Of a DNA stretch of 64,000 bases, positions 7,606-16,077 are shown piece by piece; position 1 is the stretch's first letter; each line of letters begins with the position of its first letter. The translations under genes and the position numbers were made by a program. Under the pieces are notes generated by a model, which saw only the letters and a list, made by a program, of their open reading frames with translations, was not told the origin of the DNA and searched no databases. The DNA lies in the NCBI RefSeq assembly GCF_029105185.1, contig NZ_JAFMZK010000009.1, positions 62,001-126,000 of the forward strand, written 5' to 3'. This DNA comes from Aliiroseovarius sp. Z3. GTDB taxonomy: Bacteria; Pseudomonadota; Alphaproteobacteria; Rhodobacterales; Rhodobacteraceae.

Positions 7606-9363
7606 ATGTTTCGATACCTGCGCACGAAATGGGTCTTTCCCTTTCTCATCGGCACCCTTGCAATAAGCGCGGGGGTCTGGGCGGTGGCGTGGCGTGCTGC
7701 CTTGTCGCCTCTGGCAGAGCAAGCGGCGTCAGAGCTTGCGTTGGCGTCTGACCAATTGACGCGCCACCTGTTTCGCTATCGCGAGCTGGCGGTCGTGCTG
7801 GCGGAACATCCCGTGCTGCGCAACCGTCTTGGTGGCGAAGCGGACGGGGAGGGTGAGGCGGATCGCCTGTTGCAAGCGATGGCCGGTATGACAGGCGCGC
7901 ACCACCTGTCGCTTGTCGGCCGGGACGGCGTTGTTCTGGCCGCATCGGGTGAGGGGGAAGCGCAGGTTGATCCGCGCGCGCCGCTGATCCACCGCGCACT
8001 GACTGGCGCGTTGGGCGTCGAGGCGCGGTTCCAGCCTTCATCATCCTACGATGCCCAACGCATCTTTTCCTTCGCAGCCCCGATGCACAGCCGTCAGGGC
8101 AAACCCCTGGGCACGGTGGTTGCACGCACCGACCTTCTGGATTTCGAAGAGAACTGGCCGTCGACCGCGGCGGCCCTGTTCTTCACCCTGAACGGCACCC
8201 GCGTGTTTGCGGCAAACCGCTTGGAACTTGCGGGGGCCGAGCGCCCGCGGGAAGGGTTTCTGAAAAACTCGGTCAGCGATTGGACCGGGCACGAGGTCTG
8301 GACGCTTGATGCCGGGCCTTACTTGCCCGACCGCGCGCTGCACCTGACCCGCGATCTGCCGGTGATTGGCCTGACCGGAGAGATTTTGCTGGACACCGCC
8401 CCCGCGGAACGGACTGCCGCGCTGCTTGCGGGGATTGCCGCGGCGATCTGTCTGGGCATCGGGGCCATGTTGCTGGCGGTTGGCGAACGGCGGCGTGCCC
8501 TGAACAAGCAGTTGCGTCTGAAGGCGGCAGCAAACACACGGCTAGAGGCCCGTGTGGCCGAACGCACCAAGGCGCTGTCGGCGGCCAACACGGACCTGTT
8601 GCGCGAAAACCGTGAGCGGCGCGAGGCCGAGGCGGCCTTGAAAAAAGCACAGGCGGATTTGGTGCAGGCGGGCAAGTTGTCGGCCCTTGGCCAAATGTCG
8701 GCGGGCATCAGTCACGAGTTGAACCAGCCCCTTATGGCCATCCGGTCTTTTGCCGATAATGGTATCGAATTTCTAAGGCGCGGACAGGCCGATCAAGCCG
8801 ACAAGAATTTAAGCCGTATTTCGCAACAGGCGGGACGGATGGACCGGATCATCAAAAATCTGCGCGCCTTCGCCCGGCAGGAAAGTGAACCAATCGCCGA
8901 TGTCGATCTGGTGCATGTCGTCGATCAGGCGCTTGAGATGCTTGACCCCCGCATCCAATCGGAACGGGTGCACGTGGATTGGCGGCAGCCGGAAAGCGCG
9001 CCCAAGGTGCGCGGTGGTGAGGTGCGGCTTCAGCAGGTGGTGATGAACCTGATCTCTAACGCGATGGATGCCATGGCAGAGCGCGTTCACAGAAAGATCG
9101 AGATTTCACTGGAACCGTCGACAGATCGGGTCACGCTGTCGGTGCGCGACACCGGGCCGGGCATTGATGAACCCGACCGCATTTTCGATCCGTTCTATAC
9201 CACCAAAGAGGTCAGTCCGACCGAAGGGATGGGGCTGGGCCTGTCGATCTCGTATGGTCTGGTGCAAAGCTTCGGCGGTGCGATCCGCGGGCGAAATCAT
9301 CCGGAAGGCGGGGCGATCTTCACCGTGGAGCTTGATCGCGCCGGCGCGCAGGAGGCGGCATGA
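7606..9363 (+). CDS. dctB: C4-dicarboxylate sensor histidine kinase
   Basis: Membrane kinase that senses dicarboxylates and phosphorylates DctD. 585 residues. TM1 WVFPFLIGTLAISAGVWAV (about residues 9-27), periplasmic PDC-type sensor (about 30-265), TM2 ALLAGIAAAICLGIGAMLL, a coiled-coil linker, HisKA with SAGISHELNQPLMAIRSF (catalytic His) and HATPase with NLISNAMDAM (N box), DTGPGI (G1) and GMGLGLSISYGL (G2). ATG 7606 puts TM1 at the start; ATG 7546 in the same frame overlaps the P450 start codon and would add 20 residues. No strong ribosome site for either. Stop overlaps the dctD ATG by four bases. Confidence 0.93.
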   Translation: MFRYLRTKWVFPFLIGTLAISAGVWAVAWRAALSPLAEQAASELALASDQLTRHLFRYRELAVVLAEHPVLRNRLGGEADGEGEADRLLQAMAGMTGAHHLSLVGRDGVVLAASGEGEAQVDPRAPLIHRALTGALGVEARFQPSSSYDAQRIFSFAAPMHSRQGKPLGTVVARTDLLDFEENWPSTAAALFFTLNGTRVFAANRLELAGAERPREGFLKNSVSDWTGHEVWTLDAGPYLPDRALHLTRDLPVIGLTGEILLDTAPAERTAALLAGIAAAICLGIGAMLLAVGERRRALNKQLRLKAAANTRLEARVAERTKALSAANTDLLRENRERREAEAALKKAQADLVQAGKLSALGQMSAGISHELNQPLMAIRSFADNGIEFLRRGQADQADKNLSRISQQAGRMDRIIKNLRAFARQESEPIADVDLVHVVDQALEMLDPRIQSERVHVDWRQPESAPKVRGGEVRLQQVVMNLISNAMDAMAERVHRKIEISLEPSTDRVTLSVRDTGPGIDEPDRIFDPFYTTKEVSPTEGMGLGLSISYGLVQSFGGAIRGRNHPEGGAIFTVELDRAGAQEAA

Positions 9364-10601
9364 CCAACACCGTTCTTCTGGTCGATGACGACGCCATGGT
9401 GCGGGAGGCGCTGGGTCAGACGCTGGAGCTGGATGGGCTGACGGCAATTCTTGCTGGCAGCTATATCGAAGCGAAGGATCATATCGTGCCGGGGTTTGAC
9501 GGGGTGATCCTGTCTGACATACGGATGCCGGGGAAGGATGGATTTGCCCTGCTTGAACGGGCGCAGTCGGTGGATCCCGAGCTTCCGGTGATCCTGTTGA
9601 CCGGCGAAGGCGATATTCCCACCGCCGTGCGCGGCATCAACGAAGGGGCGTTCGACTTTCTGGAAAAGCCCTGCGAACCCGCCGCCCTTCTGGCTGTTGT
9701 CGGGCGGGCGTTGCGGACCCGCGCCCTGGTGCTTGAGAACCGCGCGTTGAAGGCACGGGCCGAATCCGGCGATGCCGCGGCCCGGTTGCTGTTCGGAGAA
9801 AGCGCCCTGGCCGAGGATTTGCGCAACAGGGTGCGCGCCGCCGCCCGTGCCCAGGCCGAGGTGCTGATCTGCGGCGAGCCGGGGTCGGGCACGTCAAAAG
9901 TGGCCGAGGTTGTGCACCTGCTGTCCGGCGATGCCACGCGCCCCTTCATCAAACTGCCCGCTTCCGGGTTGACAGCCGATGCGCTTGAAGCGGCATTTTC
10001 GCGCGCCGAGGAGGGCACGCTTTTCCTTGATGAAGTGGCTGCCCTTGAGGGGGCAACACAATACCTGTTGCTTGACCTCTTGGACCGGGCCAGCAAAACA
10101 CGGGTCGTGGCGGGTACCTATCGCGATCTTGAGGCCGAGGTCGGCGCGGGGCGGTTCAATCCGGATCTGTTTTACAAGCTTGATGTGCTGCGCATTCGTA
10201 TTCCGGCGTTGCGCGAACGCAAGGACGATATTCCCGTGCTGTTCCGGCATTATGTCTCGATTGCCAGCGAACAGGCGGCTCTGACACCTCCCGAAATCGA
10301 ACATGACGTCATTGCGCAGCTGATGGCGCAGGATTGGCCGGGCAATGCGCGCGCGCTGATGAACGCTGCTATGCGGTTTGCAATGGGGCTGGGACTGGCG
10401 GATGGCGAAGGTGGAGCGTCTGATGCAAGGCCGGGTCTTGCGGAGCAGTTGGCCCATGTTGAACGGTCCTTGTTGATCGAAGCTCTCAGGCGGCACGAGG
10501 GTGGCGCATCGGCGGCGGCGCGCGAGCTGCAACTGCCGCGCAAGACCTTCTATGACAAGCTGGCCCGGCACAGGATTCGGCCCGAAGCCTACCGATCATA
10601 A
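9360..10601 (+). CDS. dctD: DctD-like response regulator with degenerate AAA+ domain
   Basis: 413 residues. Receiver: acidic D9-D11, phosphoacceptor D53 (SDIRMPGKDG), T81, K103. AAA+ region about 145-330: the P-loop reads GEPGSGTSK, with Thr178 where the invariant Lys should be; Walker B TLFLDEV and the sensor segment FYKLDVLRIRIPALRERKDD are intact. The GAFTGA loop, needed to touch sigma-54, is absent: Phe196 to Walker B is only about 25 residues. C-terminal Fis-type HTH is intact (AARELQLPRKTFYDKLARHRI). Gene order dctB-dctD-dctPQM supports control of the TRAP transporter by C4-dicarboxylates. The missing parts suggest activation of sigma-70 promoters, as known for Rhodobacter capsulatus NtrC, which also lacks GAFTGA; that is inference. 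Confidence 0.92.
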   Translation: MTNTVLLVDDDAMVREALGQTLELDGLTAILAGSYIEAKDHIVPGFDGVILSDIRMPGKDGFALLERAQSVDPELPVILLTGEGDIPTAVRGINEGAFDFLEKPCEPAALLAVVGRALRTRALVLENRALKARAESGDAAARLLFGESALAEDLRNRVRAAARAQAEVLICGEPGSGTSKVAEVVHLLSGDATRPFIKLPASGLTADALEAAFSRAEEGTLFLDEVAALEGATQYLLLDLLDRASKTRVVAGTYRDLEAEVGAGRFNPDLFYKLDVLRIRIPALRERKDDIPVLFRHYVSIASEQAALTPPEIEHDVIAQLMAQDWPGNARALMNAAMRFAMGLGLADGEGGASDARPGLAEQLAHVERSLLIEALRRHEGGASAAARELQLPRKTFYDKLARHRIRPEAYRS

Positions 10602-10622
10602 CTGTGCGGATTTTCGCACAGT
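10601..10622. promoter_or_regulatory. Candidate DctD operator (perfect inverted repeat)
   Basis: ACTGTGCG at 10601-10608 and CGCACAGT at 10615-10622, eight-base perfect arms around GATTTT, beginning on the last base of the dctD stop. A further TTGTGCGG-like half-site lies at 10635-10642. The core TGTGCGG...CGCACA is like the sites I recall for rhizobial DctD. No T-run follows, so a terminator is less likely. No sigma-54 GG-N10-GC element was found between here and dctP (10837). Confidence 0.5.
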
Positions 10623-10836
10623 ATTGTGATCTCGTTGTGCGGCGATCCGCTCACTCTTGAAGGGCATCGGTTCCATTTTGCATGAAGCAACCTTCTCAAA
10701 TCTCTGATTTATATTAATAATATTCAATCGCCATATCCGCGTGATAGTTTTTCTTGGTGCGGCGGCAGAACCATGTCCCAATAGATGCAGGCGCCCAACC
10801 GGGCCGCCGGAGGATATCTGTCTGGGAGGACACCTT

Positions 10837-11838
10837 ATGAAATTCCTGACCATGGCCGTGTCAGCGATCGCGCTGACGGCAACTGTGAACACCGCTTCTG
10901 CTGCCTGCGACGAAGGCGAGCTTGTGATCAAGTTCAGCCACGTCACGAACGCTGACAAGCACCCCAAAGGCATCGCGGCCTCGCTGCTGGCCGAACGTGT
11001 GAATGACGAGATGAACGGCAAGGCTTGCATGGAAGTCTATCCGAACTCGACCCTCTACAACGACGATCAGGTGCTTGAGGCGATGTTGCAGGGCGACGTT
11101 CAGTTCGCTGCGCCCTCGCTGTCGAAATTCGAAGCCTTCACCAAGCAGTTCCGTATTTTCGACCTGCCCTTCATGTTCAAGAACATGGAAGCGGTCGACC
11201 AGTTCCAGAACTCCGAAACCGGTCAGGCGATGAAGGAATCGATGGCACGTCGCGGGTTGCTGGGGCTGGAATTCTGGCACAACGGCATGAAGCAATTCTC
11301 GGCCAACAAGCCGCTGATTGCGCCGGAAGATGCCGCAGGCCTCAAGTTCCGGGTTCAGCCGTCTGACGTTCTGGTCGCCCAGATGCAGGCGCTGGGGGCA
11401 AGCCCGCAGCCGATGGCCTTCTCGGAAGTCTATGGTGCGTTGCAGCAGGGCGTTGTTGACGGTCAGGAAAACACCTGGTCGAACATCTATGGCCGCAAGT
11501 TCTTCGAAGTGCAGGACGGCACCACCGAAACCAACCACGGTGTGCTGGATTATCTGGTCGTGACAAATATCGACTGGTGGGAAGGTCTGGACGCGGACGT
11601 GCGTGACCAGCTTGCCACCATCATGCGCGAAGTCACCGAAACCCGGAACGCAGCGGTGGGCGAAGTCGACGCCGAAGCCCGTCAGGCCGTTCTGGATGCC
11701 GGGGGCGAGATTCGCGAGCTGACACCGGAGCAACGCCAGGCATGGGTTGACGCGATGAAACCGGTCTGGACCCAGTTCGAAGCCGATGTCGGCGCCGAGA
11801 ACATCGCCGCGGCCCAAGACATCAACGCGATGTATTAA
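10837..11838 (+). CDS. dctP: TRAP C4-dicarboxylate transporter, periplasmic binding protein
   Basis: Binds malate, fumarate or succinate in the periplasm and delivers it to DctQM. 333 residues with signal peptide (MKFLTMAVSAIALTATVNTASA, cleavage near residue 22). DctP landmarks: KFSHVTNADKHPKG, VQFAAPSLSKF, LGLEFWHNGMKQFSANKPL, LKFRVQPSDVLVAQMQALGA with the ligand-binding Arg, and QQGVVDGQENTWSNIY. Start ATG has GGGAGGA seven bases upstream. A hairpin follows the gene, before dctQ. Confidence 0.96.
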   Translation: MKFLTMAVSAIALTATVNTASAACDEGELVIKFSHVTNADKHPKGIAASLLAERVNDEMNGKACMEVYPNSTLYNDDQVLEAMLQGDVQFAAPSLSKFEAFTKQFRIFDLPFMFKNMEAVDQFQNSETGQAMKESMARRGLLGLEFWHNGMKQFSANKPLIAPEDAAGLKFRVQPSDVLVAQMQALGASPQPMAFSEVYGALQQGVVDGQENTWSNIYGRKFFEVQDGTTETNHGVLDYLVVTNIDWWEGLDADVRDQLATIMREVTETRNAAVGEVDAEARQAVLDAGGEIRELTPEQRQAWVDAMKPVWTQFEADVGAENIAAAQDINAMY

Positions 11839-11849
11839 GCTGCGAGACC

Positions 11850-11876
11850 GTGGCCGGCCCGCAAGGCGCCGGCCAC
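11850..11876 (+). promoter_or_regulatory. Intercistronic hairpin between dctP and dctQ
   Basis: GTGGCCGGC at 11850-11858 pairs perfectly with GCCGGCCAC at 11868-11876 across a nine-base loop, 12 bases after the dctP stop. There is no T-run, so it probably stabilises the dctP 3' end or attenuates, giving more binding protein than permease, a common arrangement in binding-protein operons. Confidence 0.7.
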
Positions 11877-11951
11877 AATCATATCCCCAAAGTTCGACCC
11901 GGCATGTCTGCACAGCCAGGGTTGCACCCCGCATCATGGGAAGGGACAGCC

Positions 11952-12611
11952 ATGAGCCATCATTCTAACGATTCAAACGGGTTCGAGGAAACGGTGATCG
12001 CCGTGATCCTTGGCCTGATGACGATGATCACCTTTGTGAACGTGGTCCTGCGTTACGTCTTCAATTCCTCGCTTATCTGGGGGCTGGAGGTGACGCTGAT
12101 CCTGTTTGCGTGGCTCGTTCTTCTGGGCGTGAGCTATGGTGTGAAAGTCACTGCGCATCTCGGTGTGGATGCCCTGACGAACCTGCTGTCAGACCGGCCA
12201 CGCCGGGTTCTGGCGTTGATCGCCGCCGCGATTTGCATCATCTATTCTTTCCTGCTTCTGAAAGGGGCCTGGGACTATTGGGCGCCCTATGCCGCGCTTG
12301 ACCGCACCTCGGGGCGCTGGTTCCCCACCGGGTTCGAACAGACCCGCGACCAGGCCTGGTATATCACCGATCAGGTGCCCATGCCGGGGTTCCTGCGCTT
12401 TCTGGAAGGCTGGATCAACCAGGGCGAAACCTATGACAAACTGCCCCGCGTGATCCCCTATGCCGTGCTGCCTGTCGGTGTTGCACTGCTGCTGTTTCGC
12501 TTCATCCAGGCGACCATCCGCATCTGGCGTGGTGCGCAGGACAGCCTGATCGTCAGCCACGAGGTGGAAGACGAGATCGAGGGCCTGCAAGACCATCAGA
12601 AGGGGGCATAA
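11952..12611 (+). CDS. dctQ: TRAP transporter small permease
   Basis: 219 residues, four hydrophobic segments (VIAVILGLMTMITFVNVVLRYVF split over the first helix, VTLILFAWLVLLGVSYGV, VLALIAAAICIIYSFLLL, VIPYAVLPVGVALLLF) and the family's LRYVFNSSLIWGLEV and HLGVDAL motifs. Longer than many DctQ because of an about 50-residue loop between helices 3 and 4. ATG 11952 has AAGGGA upstream. Works with DctM to use a sodium or proton gradient. Confidence 0.93.
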   Translation: MSHHSNDSNGFEETVIAVILGLMTMITFVNVVLRYVFNSSLIWGLEVTLILFAWLVLLGVSYGVKVTAHLGVDALTNLLSDRPRRVLALIAAAICIIYSFLLLKGAWDYWAPYAALDRTSGRWFPTGFEQTRDQAWYITDQVPMPGFLRFLEGWINQGETYDKLPRVIPYAVLPVGVALLLFRFIQATIRIWRGAQDSLIVSHEVEDEIEGLQDHQKGA

Positions 12612-12614
12612 GCC

Positions 12615-14006
12615 ATGGACGTCGTATTCCTTTTCGCCATGGTCATCGGGTTCCTGATGATCGGCGTGCCGATCGCGATTGCCCTTGGCATGAGCTCGAT
12701 CATCTTCCTGTTGCTGTTCTCGGACACGTCGCTCGCGTCGGTTGCGCAAAGCTTCTATCAGGCCGAAGCCGGGCACTACACGCTTTTGGCTATCCCGTTC
12801 TTCATCCTTGCCTCAAGCTTCATGTCGACCGGCGGCGTAGCAGCGCGGATCATCCGCTTCTCGATCGCTTGTGTGGGACATTTCCGGGGTGGTCTGGCCA
12901 TCGCGGGTGTGTTCGCCTGTATGCTGTTTGCGGCCCTGTCCGGGTCCAGCCCCGCCACCGTTGTGGCCATCGGGACAATCGTGATCGCCGCCATGCGGCA
13001 AGTCGGCTACACCAAGGATTTCGCCGCCGGCGTGATCTGTAACGCGGGCACCCTGGGTATCCTGATCCCGCCTTCGATCGTCATGGTTGTCTATGCCTCG
13101 ACGGTCGAGGTTTCGGTCGGGCGCATGTTCCTGGCCGGTGTCATTCCGGGCATCATGGCCGGTGTCATGCTGATGATCGCGATCTACGTGATCGCGACGA
13201 TCAAGGACATGCCAAAGGGTGACTTCGCGGGTTGGAAGGAAATCGCCTCCAGCTTCTCGGACGCGCTTTGGGGCTTGCTGCTGATCGTGATCATCATGGT
13301 CGGGATCTATGGCATCCCCGGCATCACCGGGGCACTGTTCACGCCCACCGAAGCCGCCGCGGTTGCATCCGTGTATGCGTTCCTTGTAGCCACCTTCATC
13401 TATCGTGACATGGGTCCGCTGGCCGACAAGGGCAACGGCAAGAAAAACCTGTTTCAGAAGCCGCAGGCCCTGATCACCGCGTTCTTCCACGCCGACACGC
13501 GCCGGACCCTGTTCGACGCGGGCAAGCTGACCATCACGCTGATGTTCATTATTGCCAACGCGCTGATCCTGAAACACGTGTTGACGGACGAGCAGATCCC
13601 GCAGCAGATCGCCGGTGCGATGCTGTCGGCAGGGTTCGGCAAGATCATGTTCCTGATCGTCGTGAACGTCATCCTTCTGATCGGCGGGCAGTTCATGGAG
13701 CCTTCGGGCCTGATCGTGATCGTCGCCCCCCTGGTGTTCCCGATTGCCATCGAACTGGGCGTTGACCCCATTCACCTTGGGATCATCATGGTGGTGAATA
13801 TGGAGATCGGGATGATCACGCCTCCGGTCGGGCTGAACCTGTTTGTCACCTCTGGCGTGGCCGGAATGCCAATGATGAAGGTGGTGAAGGCGGCGTTGCC
13901 CTTTCTGGCCGTGCTGTTCGTCTTCCTGATCATGGTCACATACATCCCCTTCCTGTCGACATGGTTGCCGACAACGCTGATGGGACCAGAGATCATCACC
14001 AAATAG
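12615..14006 (+). CDS. dctM: TRAP transporter large permease
   Basis: 463 residues, a dozen or so transmembrane helices; the transport subunit of the DctPQM system. Family landmarks: AIPFFILASSFMSTGG, FAALSGSSPATVVAIGTI, GILIPPSIVMVVY, GAMLSAGFGK, and the C-terminal GIIMVVNMEIGMITPPVGLN. Starts three bases after the dctQ stop, with AGAAGGGGG inside dctQ as ribosome site. A strong terminator ends the operon. Confidence 0.96.
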   Translation: MDVVFLFAMVIGFLMIGVPIAIALGMSSIIFLLLFSDTSLASVAQSFYQAEAGHYTLLAIPFFILASSFMSTGGVAARIIRFSIACVGHFRGGLAIAGVFACMLFAALSGSSPATVVAIGTIVIAAMRQVGYTKDFAAGVICNAGTLGILIPPSIVMVVYASTVEVSVGRMFLAGVIPGIMAGVMLMIAIYVIATIKDMPKGDFAGWKEIASSFSDALWGLLLIVIIMVGIYGIPGITGALFTPTEAAAVASVYAFLVATFIYRDMGPLADKGNGKKNLFQKPQALITAFFHADTRRTLFDAGKLTITLMFIIANALILKHVLTDEQIPQQIAGAMLSAGFGKIMFLIVVNVILLIGGQFMEPSGLIVIVAPLVFPIAIELGVDPIHLGIIMVVNMEIGMITPPVGLNLFVTSGVAGMPMMKVVKAALPFLAVLFVFLIMVTYIPFLSTWLPTTLMGPEIITK

Positions 14007-14046
14007 GAACAGGCGGGCTGCAACTGCGGCCTGTCCCAAAAAACAC

Positions 14047-14074
14047 AACGCCGGGCGGATGACGCCCGGCGTTT
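14047..14074 (+). terminator. Terminator of the dct operon
   Basis: AACGCCGGGCG (14047-14057) pairs with CGCCCGGCGTT (14063-14073), five-base loop, short T tail. About 40 bases after dctM. Confidence 0.85.
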
Positions 14075-14126
14075 ACAGTTTCACTCGCTACACCATTGGA
14101 TTAGCAGCCAAAGGTTGCGAAATGCT

Positions 14127-14321
14127 TTAGTTCCTGAGTTTGCAAGTGTTGATCCCAAGAAGGGAATACAGCGCACAAAATCCCAGCGCACCCGTGGCCA
14201 GCGGCACGATGCCGATCAGGGCCCAGATCGGCCCTCCAGCGAAGAAGTACCAGCCCAGAAGGGCAAGGCCGACAATGACCCGGATGATGCGGTCAATGTT
14301 ACCTGTGTTTGTCTTGAACAT
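14127..14321 (-). CDS. DUF2892 small membrane protein
   Basis: 64 residues: MFKTNTGNIDRIIRVIVG, then two hydrophobic stretches (LALLGWYFFAGG and IWALIGIVPLATGALGFC) and the C-terminal ALYSLLGINTC. This is the DUF2892 (YgaP TM-like) pattern; such proteins are often near sulfur or redox genes, but the role is unknown. Transcribed with the Crp-type gene upstream (80 bases). Confidence 0.88.
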   Translation of the reverse strand: MFKTNTGNIDRIIRVIVGLALLGWYFFAGGPIWALIGIVPLATGALGFCALYSLLGINTCKLRN

Positions 14322-14400
14322 GGTCAGCTCCTTTCTCCATTCGCCTCATATTAGAAGGGGGCAGGGGAAAAGGCATGTGACGTGGTCACATTGGAAACGG

Positions 14401-15060
14401 TCAAAATGCCGCGCCGCGCAGAACCTCGGCCAGGGCCTTGCGGTCAAGAATGGTCACGGTACCGCGTTCATGGGTGACGCTGCCCGCCTGTGCCAGCTTG
14501 TCCAGCCGACGCGATACGACCTCGCGCGCCGTGCCGATGGCGGTGGCCATCTCTGCTTGCGTCATAAGCAGGCAACCGTCCGGCCCCGCGCGATCCAGAA
14601 GCAAAGCTGCCAGTCTTGCACTCACCGACATGAAGGACACGTTTTCAATCAGTTGCATCATGGATTGCATTCGTTCGGCGAAGGCCGAGAACACCATACG
14701 CCGAAATCCGGGAGAGCTGTCGAGCAGCGCAAAGAAAACATCGCTTGGTATAAGCACCAACCGGGCCGGGGTCTCGGCCATGGCTTCGGCCGTGTAAGCG
14801 TCACCACCCAGAAGACCCAAGGTGGATTGAATGCAGCTTTGTCCGGGTGCGACGCGATATAACAGAATGTCGCGGGCATTCGGACCAATCAGGTTCACAT
14901 CCACCTGTCCGGACAGCATGACCACGTAACCCTTGACGGCCTCGCCGGGGCGGAACAGGACCGCACCCTTCGGCACTTCGACAGGATCAAGGGTGTCCAG
15001 AAGCGCACGTGCCGGCGCATCGAGGGCGGCAAACTCATCACTATCGTCGGTCCAACTCAT
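14401..15060 (-). CDS. Crp/Fnr family transcriptional regulator
   Basis: 219 residues. Cyclic-nucleotide-type beta barrel (VPKGAVLFRPGEAVKGYVVMLSG ... GQSCIQSTLGLLGGDAY), dimerisation helix and winged HTH (LLMTQAEMATAIGTAREVVSRRLDKL). There is no Fnr-type cysteine cluster, so not an oxygen sensor of that kind; the effector is unknown. ATG 15060 (MSWTDD) chosen; the GGAGG that serves as its ribosome site, 11 bases upstream, lies inside repeat copy 2. A longer frame starting at 15096 would translate the repeat and is unlikely. The DUF2892 gene follows. Confidence 0.92.
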   Translation of the reverse strand: MSWTDDSDEFAALDAPARALLDTLDPVEVPKGAVLFRPGEAVKGYVVMLSGQVDVNLIGPNARDILLYRVAPGQSCIQSTLGLLGGDAYTAEAMAETPARLVLIPSDVFFALLDSSPGFRRMVFSAFAERMQSMMQLIENVSFMSVSARLAALLLDRAGPDGCLLMTQAEMATAIGTAREVVSRRLDKLAQAGSVTHERGTVTILDRKALAEVLRGAAF

Positions 15061-15070
15061 CGGATTTTGT

Positions 15071-15183
15071 GCCTCCGGCGGGGATATTTGGAACAAGAAA
15101 AGCGCAGACGTTCTTTTTCTTGTTCCAAATATCCCGGGGGAGGCGGGCCCCGCAAGGGGCGCGCCGTAGGGGCAGCGCCCCTG
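15071..15183. repeat. Dispersed repeat, copy 2, with a 21-bp perfect hairpin
   Basis: Arms 15081-15101 and 15115-15135 are perfectly complementary over 21 bases, loop 15102-15114; the outer ten bases on each side (15071-15080, 15135-15144) pair with two mismatches. A GC module follows to 15183, ending in GGGGCAGCGCCCC. The arms carry the GGGATATTTGGAACAAG core in both orientations, so this site is an inverted pair of the element at 6285. It lies between the mmsB stop and the Crp-type start and can serve as bidirectional terminator. Confidence 0.85.
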
Positions 15184-15193
15184 ATCTCATATC

Positions 15194-16066
15194 TCAGTCG
15201 CGCGAGCGTTTTTCGAAGCGCGGCAACATGGCCGAGAAATCCATGCCGCGGCCATCTTCAACCTCGACGAATTGCTCATAGAGTGCGGTGGCGGCCTGCC
15301 CAAGCGGTGTGTCAGCATCGGCTGTTTCGGCCGCTTGCTGACTCAGGCGCAGGTCTTTCAGCATCAGTTCGGCGGCGAAGCCGGGCTTGTAGTCATTGTC
15401 GGCAGGTGATTGTGGACCCACACCGGGGGCAGGGCAATAGGCGTTCATGGACCAGCTGTAACCGGACGAGGTGGACACGACGTCGAACATTTTCTGGCGA
15501 TCCAGTCCCAGTTTGTCAGCCAGCGCGAAGGCTTCGCAGGTGCCAATCATGGTGATACCCAAGATCATATTGTTGCAGATCTTGGCGGCCTGACCCGCGC
15601 CGCTATCGCCGCAATGAACGGCCTTCTGCCCCATAATGTCGAACAGCGGTTTGGCTTTCGCGAAGGCTTGGGCCGAGCCGCCCGCCATGAAGGTCAGCGT
15701 GCCGCCCGATGCGCCGCCAACCCCGCCAGATACCGGGGCATCAACGGGCAGCAATCCGGCATCGGCTGCCTGTTTGGCCACGTCGCGGGCGCTTTCGACA
15801 TCCACGGTCGAGCAGTCGACGAAGGCCGTGCCTTTGTCCATGGCCGGGACGATTTCGTTTGCGACGGCGCGCAGGATCTGGCCATTGGGAAGCATGGTGA
15901 TCACCACGTCCCGCCCTTTGGCAGCCTCGGCGCCGGAAGCCGCCATTGTGACGCCCTCGATATCGACGGGAGCCATGTCGAAGCCTGTGACATCATGCCC
16001 AGCTTTGGCAAGGTTTGCGGCCATCGGGCCGCCCATATTACCCAGTCCGATAAATCCGATTTTCAT
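15194..16066 (-). CDS. mmsB: 3-Hydroxyisobutyrate dehydrogenase
   Basis: NAD-dependent oxidation of 3-hydroxyisobutyrate to methylmalonate semialdehyde in valine breakdown. 290 residues. N-terminal GLGNMGGPMAANLAKAGHDV Rossmann motif, DAPVSGGVGGASGGTL substrate-binding segment, and the catalytic lysine in GQAAKICNNMILG. Last gene of the isobutyryl-CoA operon; starts 11 bases after the hydrolase. Product is the substrate of MmsA at 20191-21690. Confidence 0.95.
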   Translation of the reverse strand: MKIGFIGLGNMGGPMAANLAKAGHDVTGFDMAPVDIEGVTMAASGAEAAKGRDVVITMLPNGQILRAVANEIVPAMDKGTAFVDCSTVDVESARDVAKQAADAGLLPVDAPVSGGVGGASGGTLTFMAGGSAQAFAKAKPLFDIMGQKAVHCGDSGAGQAAKICNNMILGITMIGTCEAFALADKLGLDRQKMFDVVSTSSGYSWSMNAYCPAPGVGPQSPADNDYKPGFAAELMLKDLRLSQQAAETADADTPLGQAATALYEQFVEVEDGRGMDFSAMLPRFEKRSRD

Positions 16067-16077
16067 GGCAGGTCTCC

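Noticed and set aside
10602-10836. Sigma-54 promoter before dctP
   Set aside because: No GG-N10-GC pair with matching flanks; also the regulator lacks GAFTGA.
12813-14048. 411-residue ORF on the minus strand across dctM
   Set aside because: His/Asp/Gln-rich shadow of the membrane protein gene.
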